Shown one piece after another: positions 8,044 to 18,036 of a stretch of DNA of 64,000 nt. Source of the DNA: Clostridiales bacterium. Its GTDB lineage: Bacteria; Bacillota; Clostridia; Lachnospirales; Lachnospiraceae. The stretch is from assembly GCA_015655075.1 (NCBI GenBank), contig JAATFT010000007.1, positions 1 to 64,000 on the forward strand, given 5' to 3'. Both the position numbers and the translations under genes were made by a program. The first letter of the stretch is position 1; each line of letters starts with the position of its first letter. Under the pieces are notes generated by a model. The model ran no database searches, was not told the DNA's origin, and was given only the letters and a program-made list of their open reading frames with translations.

Positions 8044-8517
8044 ATGAAAGTAACAATTTACACCGATGGAGCGGCCAGAGGGAATCCGGACGGGCCCGGC
8101 GGATATGGAACTATTTTAATCTATGTTGATCCGGCGGGCAGGGAACATATCAGGGAATATTCCGGCGGATTTAAGAAAACCACCAATAATCGTATGGAAT
8201 TAATGGCAGCCATAATAGGGTTGGAGGCTTTGACAAAACCCTGTGAAGTGGAACTGTATTCCGACTCCCAATATTTAGTCAGAGCTTTTAATGAACATTG
8301 GCTGGAAGGCTGGATAAAAAAAGGCTGGAAACGGGGTAAAAACGAACCGGTGAAAAATGCGGACTTATGGCAAAGACTTTTAAAGGCAATGAAGCCCCAT
8401 AAAGTCACCTTTATCTGGGTAAAGGGACATGACGGGCATCCGCAGAACGAAAGATGCGACGTATTAGCAACGACCGCGGCAGACGGAAATAATTTGGCGG
8501 ATGATGTGCTTCGATAA
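8044..8517 (+). CDS. rnhA: Ribonuclease HI
   Basis: A 157-residue RNase HI that hydrolyses RNA in RNA-DNA hybrids. The catalytic carboxylates are in place: D8 (YTDGA), E52 (NRMELMA), D74 (YSDSQY) and D139 (RCDVLA). The conserved histidine H129 sits in KGHDGH. The basic handle region ([15 protein letters not shown]) found in E. coli RNase HI is present. Start ATG follows GGAGGGAG. Transcribed from the promoter region at 7831-7939 towards mutS. Confidence 0.95.
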   Translation: MKVTIYTDGAARGNPDGPGGYGTILIYVDPAGREHIREYSGGFKKTTNNRMELMAAIIGLEALTKPCEVELYSDSQYLVRAFNEHWLEGWIKKGWKRGKNEPVKNADLWQRLLKAMKPHKVTFIWVKGHDGHPQNERCDVLATTAADGNNLADDVLR

Positions 8518-8605
8518 ATTATCGGTGCCGATTCAGATTATGGACGAAAGAAAAATCCGCCGGATGAGAGTATAAATTGTTAAGATACGGAAGGAACGAA
8601 ACGAA

Positions 8606-11299
8606 ATGGCAGAATTAACACCAATGATGCAGCAATACATGGAAATAAAAAACCAATATAAGGATTGTATTCTGTTCTACCGCCTGGGGGATTTTTATGA
8701 AATGTTTTTTGAAGATGCACTTACCTGTACCAAAGAACTGGAAATTACCTTAACCGGTAAAAACTGCGGGCAGGAGGAGCGTGCTCCCATGTGCGGTATA
8801 CCCTACCATGCAGTGGAGGGCTACTTAAGTAAATTAATCAGCAAGGGTTACCGTGTGGCTATATGTGAACAGGTGGAAGACCCCAAGGCTGCCAAGGGGC
8901 TTGTGAAAAGAGAGGTAATCCGTATTGTTACCCCCGGAACCAATTTAAGTCCTCAGGCTTTGGATGAAGGTAAAAATAATTATTTAATGGGAATCGTACA
9001 TACTGTAAATGCTTACGGAATTGCAACGGTGGACGTAACCACGGGAGATTTTTATGTGACGGAGGTAGATTCGGACAGGAAGCTGTTAGATGAAATCAAT
9101 AAATTTAATCCTTCCGAAATTATATGCAACAGTACCTTTATGGTAAGCGGGGTAGATATAGCGGATTTAAGAAACCGGCTGCAGATAGCCGTGTCCGACT
9201 TGGACCCCTGGTATTTTGACGACGACTTATGCGTAAGTGCCCTTAAAAATCATTTTACAGTATCCTCCCTTGCCGGACTTGGGTTGAAGGATTATACCAT
9301 AGGGGTAATAGCCGCGGGCTCCGTAATGCAATATTTATACGAGACCCAGAAAAATTCTTTAATCCATTTAACCCGGTTAACGCCTTACATAACAAGCAAA
9401 TTTATGATACTGGACAGCTCTACCAGAAGGAATCTGGAGTTAGTGGAAACCTTACGGGAAAAGCAGAAACGGGGCTCTTTATTATGGGTGATTGATAAAA
9501 CCAAGACAGCCATGGGTGCCAGATTATTAAGAAGCTATGTGGAACAGCCTCTAATCGATATAAATGAAATTAATGAAAGGCTGGATGCCATAACGGAATT
9601 GAACCGATCGGTTATAACCAGGGAGGAAATCCGCGAATATCTCAACCCCGTTTATGATCTGGAGCGTTTAATCAGCCGTATCAGCTATAAAAGTGCAGGC
9701 CCAAGGGATTTGATTGCTTTTAAATCCTCCCTGTCCATGCTTCCCCATATCAAGCAGTTGTTAGGTGATATGGAATGCAAGCTATTAAAACAAATATATG
9801 AGAAATTAGATCCCTTAACTGATATCCATTTTTTAATTGAACAGTCAATCGTGGAAGAACCGCCTCTTGCAGTAAAAGAAGGCGGCATTATTAAGGATGG
9901 TTACCATGAAGAAGTGGACAGGTTAAGAAAAGCAAAAACAGAAGGAAAAACCTGGCTGGCTGATCTTGAAACGAAAGAGAAGAATAATACCGGTATAAAA
10001 AATTTAAAAATTAAATTTAACCGGGTATTCGGATATTATCTGGAAGTAACCAATTCCTACAAAAATCAGGTGCCGGATAATTGGATCCGTAAACAGACGC
10101 TTTCCAATGCGGAACGATATACGACGCCGGAATTAAAGGAACTGGAGGATGTTATTTTAGGGGCTGAAGACAAGCTTTTTTCTTTAGAATATGACATATT
10201 TAGCGATATCCGCGACCGGATTGGGAGGGAGGTCAACCGGATCCAACAGACTGCCAAGGCGATTGCCAAGACAGATGTATTGGCTTCCCTGGCTTTGGTG
10301 GCGGAACGGAATAATTTTGCCCGCCCTTCCATTAATGAAAACGGAATCATAGATATTAAAGACGGCAGGCATCCGGTGGTGGAGCAGATGCTCTCCAACG
10401 ATATGTTTGTGGCCAATGATACTTATCTAAACAATAAGGAGCATCGTATTTCCATTATTACCGGCCCTAATATGGCGGGAAAATCCACTTATATGCGCCA
10501 GACTGCATTAATTGTATTAATGGCTCAAATCGGAAGCTTTGTACCGGCCTCACATGCCGATATTGGCATAGTGGACCGGATATTTACCAGAGTTGGCGCT
10601 TCCGATGATTTAGCGTCCGGTCAAAGTACCTTTATGGTTGAGATGACGGAGGTGGCGAATATTCTTCGCAATGCTACGAAAAACAGCCTGCTGATTTTAG
10701 ATGAAATCGGAAGAGGAACCAGTACCTTTGACGGATTAAGCATAGCCTGGGCCGTTGTGGAACATATCAGCAATCCCAAATTACTGGGGGCCAAGACTTT
10801 GTTTGCAACCCATTATCATGAACTGACGGAATTGGAAGGCAAACTGGACAGTGTTAATAATTACTGCATTGCCGTAAAGGAACATGGGGAGGATATTATA
10901 TTCTTACGTAAAATTATAAAAGGCGGCGCGGATAAAAGCTACGGCATACAAGTAGCAAAATTAGCCGGAGTACCTGACAGTGTCTTAAAAAGAGCCCGTG
11001 AAATTGTGGACGAATTAAGTGAAAATGACATCGCGGAAAGAGCCAGGTCCATCAGCACGGATAAATTGGCGGCGCCAAAAGAAAATAGTCTTGTAACGGA
11101 GCATAATACACCCTCCCGGTATTTATCCGGACTCCAAAAGAAGCAGTCGGAAATTCCGGATCAAATGTCATTATTTGACTACAATCCCAATGAGGATATT
11201 ATTACGGAGCTAAAGGAACTTGATGTAAACGCCATGACTCCCATGGATGCACTGAATAAATTGTACCAGCTTCAGCAAAAGAGTAAAAATCGTCTGTAA
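8606..11299 (+). CDS. mutS: DNA mismatch repair protein MutS
   Basis: An 897-residue MutS1. The N-terminal mismatch-recognition domain has YRLGDFYEMFFEDA (the Phe-x-Glu motif is F-Y-E). Connector, core and clamp domains follow. The ATPase has Walker A GPNMAGKST near residue 619, Walker B LLILDEIGRGTSTFDG and ATHYHELTELE. The C-terminal helix-turn-helix YGIQVAKLAGVPDSVLKRA is intact. It recognises mismatches and recruits MutL, encoded 18 bp downstream in the same operon. Confidence 0.97.
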   Translation: MAELTPMMQQYMEIKNQYKDCILFYRLGDFYEMFFEDALTCTKELEITLTGKNCGQEERAPMCGIPYHAVEGYLSKLISKGYRVAICEQVEDPKAAKGLVKREVIRIVTPGTNLSPQALDEGKNNYLMGIVHTVNAYGIATVDVTTGDFYVTEVDSDRKLLDEINKFNPSEIICNSTFMVSGVDIADLRNRLQIAVSDLDPWYFDDDLCVSALKNHFTVSSLAGLGLKDYTIGVIAAGSVMQYLYETQKNSLIHLTRLTPYITSKFMILDSSTRRNLELVETLREKQKRGSLLWVIDKTKTAMGARLLRSYVEQPLIDINEINERLDAITELNRSVITREEIREYLNPVYDLERLISRISYKSAGPRDLIAFKSSLSMLPHIKQLLGDMECKLLKQIYEKLDPLTDIHFLIEQSIVEEPPLAVKEGGIIKDGYHEEVDRLRKAKTEGKTWLADLETKEKNNTGIKNLKIKFNRVFGYYLEVTNSYKNQVPDNWIRKQTLSNAERYTTPELKELEDVILGAEDKLFSLEYDIFSDIRDRIGREVNRIQQTAKAIAKTDVLASLALVAERNNFARPSINENGIIDIKDGRHPVVEQMLSNDMFVANDTYLNNKEHRISIITGPNMAGKSTYMRQTALIVLMAQIGSFVPASHADIGIVDRIFTRVGASDDLASGQSTFMVEMTEVANILRNATKNSLLILDEIGRGTSTFDGLSIAWAVVEHISNPKLLGAKTLFATHYHELTELEGKLDSVNNYCIAVKEHGEDIIFLRKIIKGGADKSYGIQVAKLAGVPDSVLKRAREIVDELSENDIAERARSISTDKLAAPKENSLVTEHNTPSRYLSGLQKKQSEIPDQMSLFDYNPNEDIITELKELDVNAMTPMDALNKLYQLQQKSKNRL

Positions 11300-11317
11300 A
11301 ACAAAGAGGTGATGCCT

Positions 11318-13279
11318 ATGTCAAGAATAACCGTTTTGGATGAAAATACAATTAATCAAATCGCTGCCGGAGAAGTTATCGAACGGCCTGCCGCAGTGGT
11401 GAAGGAATTGGTGGAAAATGCAATTGACGCAGGGGCCAACGCAATCACGGTAGAGGTCAAAGAAGGGGGCATCAGCTTAATCCGGATTACGGATAACGGC
11501 TCCGGTATTGAACAGGAGGATGTGCCTCTTGTTTTTCTAAGACATTCTACTAGTAAGATCCGGACCGCCGAGGATTTATTAAGGATAACCAGCTTAGGCT
11601 TCCGGGGAGAGGCGCTTTCTAGCATTGCGGCAGTTTCCCAGGTGGAACTGGTGACGAAAACCAATGACTCCTTTACCGGCCTGCGTTATCTGATTGCCGG
11701 AGGAGAAGAAAATAGCCTGGAACAAATCGGCTGCCCCAATGGAACCACCTTTATAATACGGAACTTATTTTATAATACCCCTGCCAGGAAAAAATTCCTA
11801 AAGTCCCCCGTTACGGAGGCGGGATATATCAGTGATTTAATGGAACGTTTAGCGGTTTCCCATCCAGGCATTTCCTTTAAATTTATCAATAATGGGCAGA
11901 TTAAACTTCATACCTCGGGTAATAACAATCTGAAAGATATTATATATAATGTATATGGCCGGGATATTACGGCAAACCTGTTATTATTGGAAGGAAGAGG
12001 CGATCAGATATCCATAGACGGGTATATTTCCAAGCCCATTTTATCCAGAGGCAACCGCAATTATGAGAATTATTTTATTAATGGACGTTATGTAAAAAGT
12101 GCCCTTATAAACAAGGCAATCGAAGAGGCATACAGGCCGTTTATTATGCTCCACCGTTATCCCTTTACTTCCCTGCACATTCATATTGACAGTGAATTAA
12201 TTGATATTAATGTACATCCGGCTAAGATGGAAATCCGGTTTAAGAACGGGGAAGAAATGTATCGGCTTCTCTACCATACTATTAAAAATGCCCTGGAAGG
12301 AAAAGAGATGATACCTGCCGTTCTTTTAAACGAGGAAAAAGAGGAGGTTAAGACATGGCAAAAAGTTCCGGAACCCTTTGAAGAAAAGCGCAGACAGGAA
12401 TTTAACAAGAGCAAAATCTTCACTGAAAATAACGCGATTGTAAGGGAAAGGTCAGATTTTGCCGCAAATAAGCCGGCGGTAAAGGAAAGGTCAGACTCCG
12501 CTGAAAATAACGCGATGGAAACGGAGATCGGCAGGCTTCACGAGGCAATAACGAAAGCCCCGGCTTTTATTCGGGAAGAAATTCTCTCTTCCCGTAATTT
12601 AGAACCGGATGAGGAAAAATTATCCCATGTCTCGGAATATAATGGGGGTGCCCCTAAGACAGATAAACCGGAGCAACTGTATTTCCTATCCGAGGAAGCC
12701 ATGAAAAATCACCGTATTATCGGCCAGGTATTTGCAACCTATTGGATTGTGGAGTTTGATGACAAAATGTATTTAATTGACCAGCATGCGGCGCATGAAA
12801 AGGTATTATATGAAAAAATCATGAAATCCCTGAAAGAGAAACAATACAATTCCCAGCTCTTAGAACCTCCCCTTATTCTTTCTTTAACCATGCGGGAAGA
12901 GGAAGCCTTAAAAAAGCATTTTGTAAACCTGGAGAAAATCGGATTTGAAATAGAAGAATTCGGAGGAAAGGAATATGCCGTACGGGCCATACCAAGTGAT
13001 TTATTCGGCTTGGCTCAATATGAAATATTAATTGAGCTCATTGACGGATTGGTCGAGGAGGTATATAATGATACGCCGGAACTGATATTAGAAAAAATTG
13101 CTTCTATGTCCTGTAAAGCGGCGGTAAAAGGAAACCACCGTTTATCTTATGAAGAGGCAGAAGCCTTAATAGAAGAATTATTAACCCTTGATAATCCTTA
13201 TCATTGCCCTCATGGAAGACCCACCATCATATCCATGAGCAAATATGAATTGGAAAAGAAATTTAAAAGAATTGTTTAA
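11318..13279 (+). CDS. mutL: DNA mismatch repair endonuclease MutL
   Basis: About 653 residues from ATG 11318, chosen because AAAGAGG lies 8 nt upstream (in-frame GTG 11309 and ATG 11312 are too close). The GHKL ATPase domain shows ELVENAIDAGA, DNGSGI and GFRGEALSSI. The C-terminal dimerisation/endonuclease domain has the nuclease motif DQHAAHEKVLYE (DQHAxxExxxYE) and CPHGRP, indicating nicking activity as in other bacteria lacking MutH. The linker (about residues 365-450) contains a near-repeated unit (RERSDFAANKPAV / KERSDSAENNAM), a small in-frame duplication. Confidence 0.96.
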   Translation: MSRITVLDENTINQIAAGEVIERPAAVVKELVENAIDAGANAITVEVKEGGISLIRITDNGSGIEQEDVPLVFLRHSTSKIRTAEDLLRITSLGFRGEALSSIAAVSQVELVTKTNDSFTGLRYLIAGGEENSLEQIGCPNGTTFIIRNLFYNTPARKKFLKSPVTEAGYISDLMERLAVSHPGISFKFINNGQIKLHTSGNNNLKDIIYNVYGRDITANLLLLEGRGDQISIDGYISKPILSRGNRNYENYFINGRYVKSALINKAIEEAYRPFIMLHRYPFTSLHIHIDSELIDINVHPAKMEIRFKNGEEMYRLLYHTIKNALEGKEMIPAVLLNEEKEEVKTWQKVPEPFEEKRRQEFNKSKIFTENNAIVRERSDFAANKPAVKERSDSAENNAMETEIGRLHEAITKAPAFIREEILSSRNLEPDEEKLSHVSEYNGGAPKTDKPEQLYFLSEEAMKNHRIIGQVFATYWIVEFDDKMYLIDQHAAHEKVLYEKIMKSLKEKQYNSQLLEPPLILSLTMREEEALKKHFVNLEKIGFEIEEFGGKEYAVRAIPSDLFGLAQYEILIELIDGLVEEVYNDTPELILEKIASMSCKAAVKGNHRLSYEEAEALIEELLTLDNPYHCPHGRPTIISMSKYELEKKFKRIV

Positions 13280-13297
13280 AAATTAAGGAAATTGAAA

Positions 13298-14251
13298 ATG
13301 AAGAAACCTTTGATTGTTTTAACCGGACCTACTGCCGTTGGCAAAACAGAATTATCCATTCAGCTTGCTCTGGCAATCGGCGGAGAAATTATCTCGGCAG
13401 ATTCCATGCAGGTTTATAAGTATATGGATATTGGGACGGCCAAGATTACACCGTCTCAAATGCATGGCATAAAACATTATCTTATCAATGAACTGGAGCC
13501 GGAGGAGGAATTCAATGTAGTAAAATTTAAGGCGTATGCCTTAAGATATATGGAGGAGATTTATGCCCGAAAAAAGATTCCCATTATTGCAGGCGGAACC
13601 GGCTTTTACATCCAGGCCGTCCTGTATGGTATTGATTTTAAGGATAACAAAGAAGATACCTCCTACCGGGAGCAGATGGAAAAGCTTTATGAACAAAAGG
13701 GTGTTTTATACCTTCATGAGAAATTAGCACAGGTGGATCCAGCGTCGGCAGAAGCAATCCATCCCAATAATGTAAAACGTGTTATTCGTGCCTTGGAATA
13801 TTATCATCAGACCGGCGGCAGAATATCGGAACACAATGAAGAACAGCATAAGAACGAATCTCCCTATAATTTCTGCTATTTTGTTTTAAACAGCCACCGG
13901 GACATACTGTACGAAAGAATTAACCGCCGTGTGGACCTGATGATGGAAAAAGGGTTAATCAAGGAAGTTGAAATGCTTTTGAAAAAAGGATGTACAAAGG
14001 ATATGGTTTCTATGCAGGGATTGGGATATAAGGAGATTATCTCCTATTTAAACGGAGAATGTTCTCTGGAAGAAGCGGTATATACCCTAAAGAGGGACAC
14101 CAGGCATTTTGCCAAAAGACAGTTAACCTGGTTTAGACGGGAAAAGGAAGTCACCTGGATCTATAAAAATGATTATGACAATGATGATAATAAAATACTT
14201 AAGGTTCTCTTAAAGGAAATAAAGAAGAAAAATATAAATGCTTTATTTTAA
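13298..14251 (+). CDS. miaA: tRNA dimethylallyltransferase
   Basis: About 317 residues from ATG 13298. P-loop GPTAVGKT at residues 10-17, then SADSMQVYKYMDIGTAK and AGGTGFYIQAVL. The enzyme transfers a dimethylallyl group to A37 of tRNAs reading UNN codons. The mutS-mutL-miaA order is common in Clostridia, and the gene follows mutL by 18 bp. Confidence 0.95.
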   Translation: MKKPLIVLTGPTAVGKTELSIQLALAIGGEIISADSMQVYKYMDIGTAKITPSQMHGIKHYLINELEPEEEFNVVKFKAYALRYMEEIYARKKIPIIAGGTGFYIQAVLYGIDFKDNKEDTSYREQMEKLYEQKGVLYLHEKLAQVDPASAEAIHPNNVKRVIRALEYYHQTGGRISEHNEEQHKNESPYNFCYFVLNSHRDILYERINRRVDLMMEKGLIKEVEMLLKKGCTKDMVSMQGLGYKEIISYLNGECSLEEAVYTLKRDTRHFAKRQLTWFRREKEVTWIYKNDYDNDDNKILKVLLKEIKKKNINALF

Positions 14252-14287
14252 GGAAATAGCAATTCAAATCAAAGAAGAAAGGTAAAC

Positions 14288-15655
14288 ATGGACGATTTAC
14301 TCACTCAAATTTATAAAGATTTTCACATTGACAATGCCATAATAAATTACTGCAACGATATTGAAAACAGCTTAAAGAAACGTTTTGAAGGGATAGATAA
14401 GATAGCGGAATATAATCAGCTTAAGGTTTTAAAAGCCATGCAGGATAACCGGGTAAGCGATATTCACTTTGCCGCCACCACCGGATATGGATATAACGAT
14501 ATAGGGCGTGAGACCCTGGAAAAGGTATATGCGGATGTCTTCCATACGCAGTCCGCCCTGGTAAGACCGCAGTTAATCAGCGGCACTCATGCTTTAAGTA
14601 CTGCTTTATCCGGCAATCTTCGCCCGGGCGATGAGATTTTATCACCGGTGGGAAAACCTTATGATACCCTGGAGGGCGTAATTGGTATTAATGAGGCGGA
14701 AAAGAAAGAGGTATCCTTAAATGCAGGGACAGGTGGGACGGCCGATTCCAGCCGGAAAATTGCCTCCGGGGGGCTGACCGGTTCTCTTGCGGAATATGGA
14801 ATTACTTATTCCCAGGTGGATTTATTAACGGATGGCACTTTTAATTATAAAGGAATCCGCAGGGCTATGAATGAACGCACGAGACTGGTAACCATACAGC
14901 GTTCCAAGGGATATGCCGCCAGACCCACCCTTTCCGTTAAAAGAATCGGTGAATTAATACGTTTTATTAAAGAAATTAATCCAAAGGTAATCTGCATGGT
15001 GGATAACTGTTACGGTGAATTTGTGGAAATAGCCGAACCCACGGATGTAGGCGCGGATTTATGCGTAGGCTCCCTGATAAAAAATCCGGGAGGCGGCTTG
15101 GCTCCCATAGGCGGTTATATTGTGGGAAAAGAAGAATATGTGGAAAATGCAGCTTACCGCTTAACTGCTCCGGGCCTGGGCAGAGAGGTGGGCGCCACAT
15201 TGGGCGTAAACAGCCGGTTGTTTCAAGGCTTATTCTTAGCGCCTACGGTTGTATCCGGCGCATTAAAGGGTGCCGTTTATGCTGCAAATATATATGAAAA
15301 ATTGGGCTTTCCTGTTATACCAAACGCTTCGGAAAGCCGTTATGATATAATACAGGCAGTAACCTTGGGAACTCCGGAAGGCGTAATTGCTTTCTGCAAG
15401 GGAATCCAGGCTGCGGCACCGGTGGACAGCTTTGTGATTCCGGAGCCCTGGGCTATGCCGGGATACCACTGCGATGTCATAATGGCAGCCGGAACTTTTG
15501 TACAAGGCGCTTCCATTGAACTAAGTGCGGACGCGCCCTTGAAACCTCCGTATGCTGTTTATTTTCAGGGGGGATTAACCTGGTATCATGCCAAAATTGG
15601 TATCCTTATGTCCGTACAAAAATTATATGAAGCAAATTTAATCCTTTTAAAATAA
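14288..15655 (+). CDS. YnbB/aluminium-resistance-type PLP enzyme (methionine gamma-lyase family)
   Basis: A 455-residue fold-type I PLP-dependent protein of the YnbB group, usually named aluminium resistance or methionine gamma-lyase family protein. Motifs include GYGYNDIGRETLE, QLISGTHALSTALSG, DNCYGEFVE and the region GSLIKNPGGGLAP, where the conserved lysine (SLIKN) is the likely Schiff-base residue. The C-terminus carries QGGLTWYHAKIGI. The reaction is not established. Placement behind miaA matches Bacillus and Clostridia. Shine-Dalgarno GAAGAAAGG. Confidence 0.88.
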   Translation: MDDLLTQIYKDFHIDNAIINYCNDIENSLKKRFEGIDKIAEYNQLKVLKAMQDNRVSDIHFAATTGYGYNDIGRETLEKVYADVFHTQSALVRPQLISGTHALSTALSGNLRPGDEILSPVGKPYDTLEGVIGINEAEKKEVSLNAGTGGTADSSRKIASGGLTGSLAEYGITYSQVDLLTDGTFNYKGIRRAMNERTRLVTIQRSKGYAARPTLSVKRIGELIRFIKEINPKVICMVDNCYGEFVEIAEPTDVGADLCVGSLIKNPGGGLAPIGGYIVGKEEYVENAAYRLTAPGLGREVGATLGVNSRLFQGLFLAPTVVSGALKGAVYAANIYEKLGFPVIPNASESRYDIIQAVTLGTPEGVIAFCKGIQAAAPVDSFVIPEPWAMPGYHCDVIMAAGTFVQGASIELSADAPLKPPYAVYFQGGLTWYHAKIGILMSVQKLYEANLILLK

Positions 15656-15728
15656 GAATATTTTTAATAAGCCAGAACATGTTAAGAAAAACCAGAGCTG
15701 CATTACTGCTAAAAAATAAAAGCAGCAT

Positions 15729-15829
15729 TAGAGCGTGTTTGAAAAATCATTGCACCGTTTTGACCGTCCCACTTTGCGATATGCTGCGTCATAATTTTGG
15801 AAACGTAGCATTTTTTAAACACGCTCTAG
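15729..15829. repeat. MITE-like repeat, copy C (internally deleted)
   Basis: TAGAGCGTGTTTGAAAAATC at the left and TTTTTTAAACACGCTCTA at the right, about 100 bp apart, with only part of the family interior. It lies between ynbB and the DUF4321 gene. Apparent reading frames across it are not genes. Confidence 0.75.
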
Positions 15830-15912
15830 GTATTTTATGCTTTTTTTGTATACAAATGTGGTGAATTATGATAGAATGGACAATAGAAATTTTGTATTTG
15901 GAGGTATTTATT

Positions 15913-16188
15913 ATGGCTAGAGTAAGCGGTAAAAATTCATGGGCATTATTGCTGTTGGTTTTGGCAGGAATTGTATTAGGCGGCTTTATCGGTTATTTGG
16001 TACAGGATGTATCCGCACTGTCATGGTTAAATTACGGACAGGAGTTTGGTATCGGGGGCAGCGGGGGTACGGATATCGTCCGTTTAAACCTGGGAATTGT
16101 AATAATCCGCTTCGGCCTGTCGATAAAGATAACTGTAGCCGGTATTATCGGCGTAGTTTTAGCCATAATAATATATCGCAAGCTTTAG
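15913..16188 (+). CDS. DUF4321 family small membrane protein
   Basis: About 91 residues from ATG 15913, with GGAGGT 7 nt upstream. Two hydrophobic segments (about 9-30, LLLLVLAGIVLGGFIGYLV, and 68-88) flank a central loop with a Gly-rich IGGSGG turn. Matches the DUF4321 pattern of Clostridia, where the gene often sits upstream of radC and the mre operon. Function unknown. Confidence 0.75.
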   Translation: MARVSGKNSWALLLLVLAGIVLGGFIGYLVQDVSALSWLNYGQEFGIGGSGGTDIVRLNLGIVIIRFGLSIKITVAGIIGVVLAIIIYRKL

Positions 16189-16238
16189 TAATGTGTTTCC
16201 TTTTTATTTTCTTGGAGAGAGAATAATCAGGAGGAATT

Positions 16239-16937
16239 ATGGAACAAAAGTATTATACTCTAAAAGAATTGCCTTTGTCGGAAAGACCTTATGAAAAGTG
16301 TGAAAGATCAGGTGCCGCGGCTTTATCGGACGCCGAATTGCTTGCGGTAATCATACGCTGCGGTGTAAGGAATGAACGGGCGGTTGACGTAGCTGCAAGG
16401 GTGCTGGAATATTCTATAAGCTATCCCGGCCTAATCGGCTTAAATCACCTGAATCTCAATGAATTGAAAACAATCAGAGGTATTGGAAGAGTAAAAGCAA
16501 TTCAGTTATTATGCATTGCTGAATTGACGAAACGTATGGCGAAAGCAACCAATGAAGGAAAGCTTAGAATGATAACTCCTGAAGCGGTTGCTCGTTATTA
16601 TATGCAGGACATGCGGCATTTATCAAGAGAGAGGGTTCTTTTGATTATGCTGGATTCCAAAAGTAAGATTTTAAAAGATATGATTATTTCAACCGGTACT
16701 GTAAACAGTTCCCTTTTGTCACCAAGAGAAATTTTTCTAAATGCATTAAAATACGAAGCGGTTAATGTGATTTTATTACATAATCATCCAAGCGGAGATC
16801 CTACTCCCAGCAGAGAAGACATACAGACTACAAAAAGAGTGAAAGAGGCTGGAAATTTAATAGGAATTAAACTTATGGATCATATTATTATTGGAGATAA
16901 TAAATATGTAAGCTTAAGTGAGGAAGGATATATCTAG
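16239..16937 (+). CDS. radC: RadC family JAB/MPN-domain protein
   Basis: A 232-residue RadC/UPF0758 protein. N-terminal helix-hairpin-helix (LKTIRGIGRVKAIQL) precedes an MPN+ domain with the JAMM zinc motif HNHPSGDPTPSRED near residue 181. Historically assigned to DNA repair, although its molecular role is unresolved. In Clostridia and Bacillus it precedes mreB, as here. Confidence 0.93.
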   Translation: MEQKYYTLKELPLSERPYEKCERSGAAALSDAELLAVIIRCGVRNERAVDVAARVLEYSISYPGLIGLNHLNLNELKTIRGIGRVKAIQLLCIAELTKRMAKATNEGKLRMITPEAVARYYMQDMRHLSRERVLLIMLDSKSKILKDMIISTGTVNSSLLSPREIFLNALKYEAVNVILLHNHPSGDPTPSREDIQTTKRVKEAGNLIGIKLMDHIIIGDNKYVSLSEEGYI

Positions 16938-16981
16938 GCTTTAGGGGGGTAAAAAACAGAATTTGGAAGGAGACAACAGGC

Positions 16982-18007
16982 ATGGCAGGAAAGATATACG
17001 GTATTGATTTTGGAACTAGTACTATTAAAATATATCAAAAAAATGGCGGAATTATTTTGGATGAAAAAAATATGATAGCAGTTGCAAACCGGAAACAGGT
17101 AATTGCGGCAGGAAATGAAGCATTTGAAATGTATGAAAAAGCACCTGCTAACATACGGGTAACTTATCCTGTTAAAAACGGCGTAATAGCGGATATTGCC
17201 AATATGCTGGAATTGTTGAACTATATGATTCCCAAGATCAATAAAAAGATTAAAAAATTATCCGCGGCCGCTATTATAGTCGCAACACCCTCTGATATCA
17301 CAGAGGTTGAAAAAAGGTCGTTTTTTGATTTAGTGGCCAGCTCCAATATGAAGGCAAAGAATATAAAGATTGTTGAAAAACCCATAGCAGATGCAATCGG
17401 GATTGGCCTTGACGTAACCAATGCCAAAGGAGTTATGGTGGTGGATATAGGTGCGGATACCACAGAAGCATCCATTATGTCTTTGGGTGGAATTGTAATC
17501 AGCAAATTAATTCCTATCGGCGGAAATCGTCTGGATGAAGCCATTAAAAATTACGTAAAGAAAAATTATAATCTGATTATTGGCGATAAGACCGCAGAAA
17601 ACGTAAAAAAAGAATTAGCCACAGCCGTTCCTATGGAAGAACGCAGTATTAAGGCTTATGGCCGAGACGTGGTTACGGGCCTGCCGTCGAAGGTTGAAAT
17701 CAGTTCCGCTTATGTCTATGAATCGATCAGCGAATACCTCTATACGATTATGGATGCAATACGTATTATATTGGAAAGAACGCCGCCTGAAATCTCATCC
17801 GATATCATTGACTCGGGAATCTATATTACCGGCGGCTCCTCCTCCATACCGGGACTGGATCAATTAATTGCAAGAGAAACGGGTTTAAAAATTAATATCT
17901 GCAAGGATGCGGCGGATACAGTTGTCAATGGACTTGGTAAAATAATAGAAGATAAAAAGCTTACATCTCTGGCATGCTCCTTAAGGCAAACCAATTTAAA
18001 CGGGTGA
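16982..18007 (+). CDS. mreB: Rod shape-determining protein MreB (actin-like)
   Basis: A 341-residue actin-fold ATPase: phosphate 1 loop GIDFGTSTIKIY at the N-terminus, phosphate 2 VVDIGADTTEASI, adenosine motif GIYITGGSSSIPGLD. It forms membrane-bound filaments that position the elongation machinery with MreC, MreD, RodA and PBP2, all encoded downstream. Rather divergent from canonical MreB (for example GTSTIKIY in place of GTANTLIY), so it may be one of several MreB paralogues. Shine-Dalgarno GGAAGGAG. Confidence 0.9.
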   Translation: MAGKIYGIDFGTSTIKIYQKNGGIILDEKNMIAVANRKQVIAAGNEAFEMYEKAPANIRVTYPVKNGVIADIANMLELLNYMIPKINKKIKKLSAAAIIVATPSDITEVEKRSFFDLVASSNMKAKNIKIVEKPIADAIGIGLDVTNAKGVMVVDIGADTTEASIMSLGGIVISKLIPIGGNRLDEAIKNYVKKNYNLIIGDKTAENVKKELATAVPMEERSIKAYGRDVVTGLPSKVEISSAYVYESISEYLYTIMDAIRIILERTPPEISSDIIDSGIYITGGSSSIPGLDQLIARETGLKINICKDAADTVVNGLGKIIEDKKLTSLACSLRQTNLNG

Positions 18008-18036
18008 TAATGACATGGTAAAGAAAAGAGGTAATT

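Noticed and set aside
15679..15864. Open frame of about 60 codons downstream of the ynbB-like gene
   Set aside because: It runs through the MITE-like repeat copy C; no ribosome-binding site, and coding frames across repeats are artefacts.
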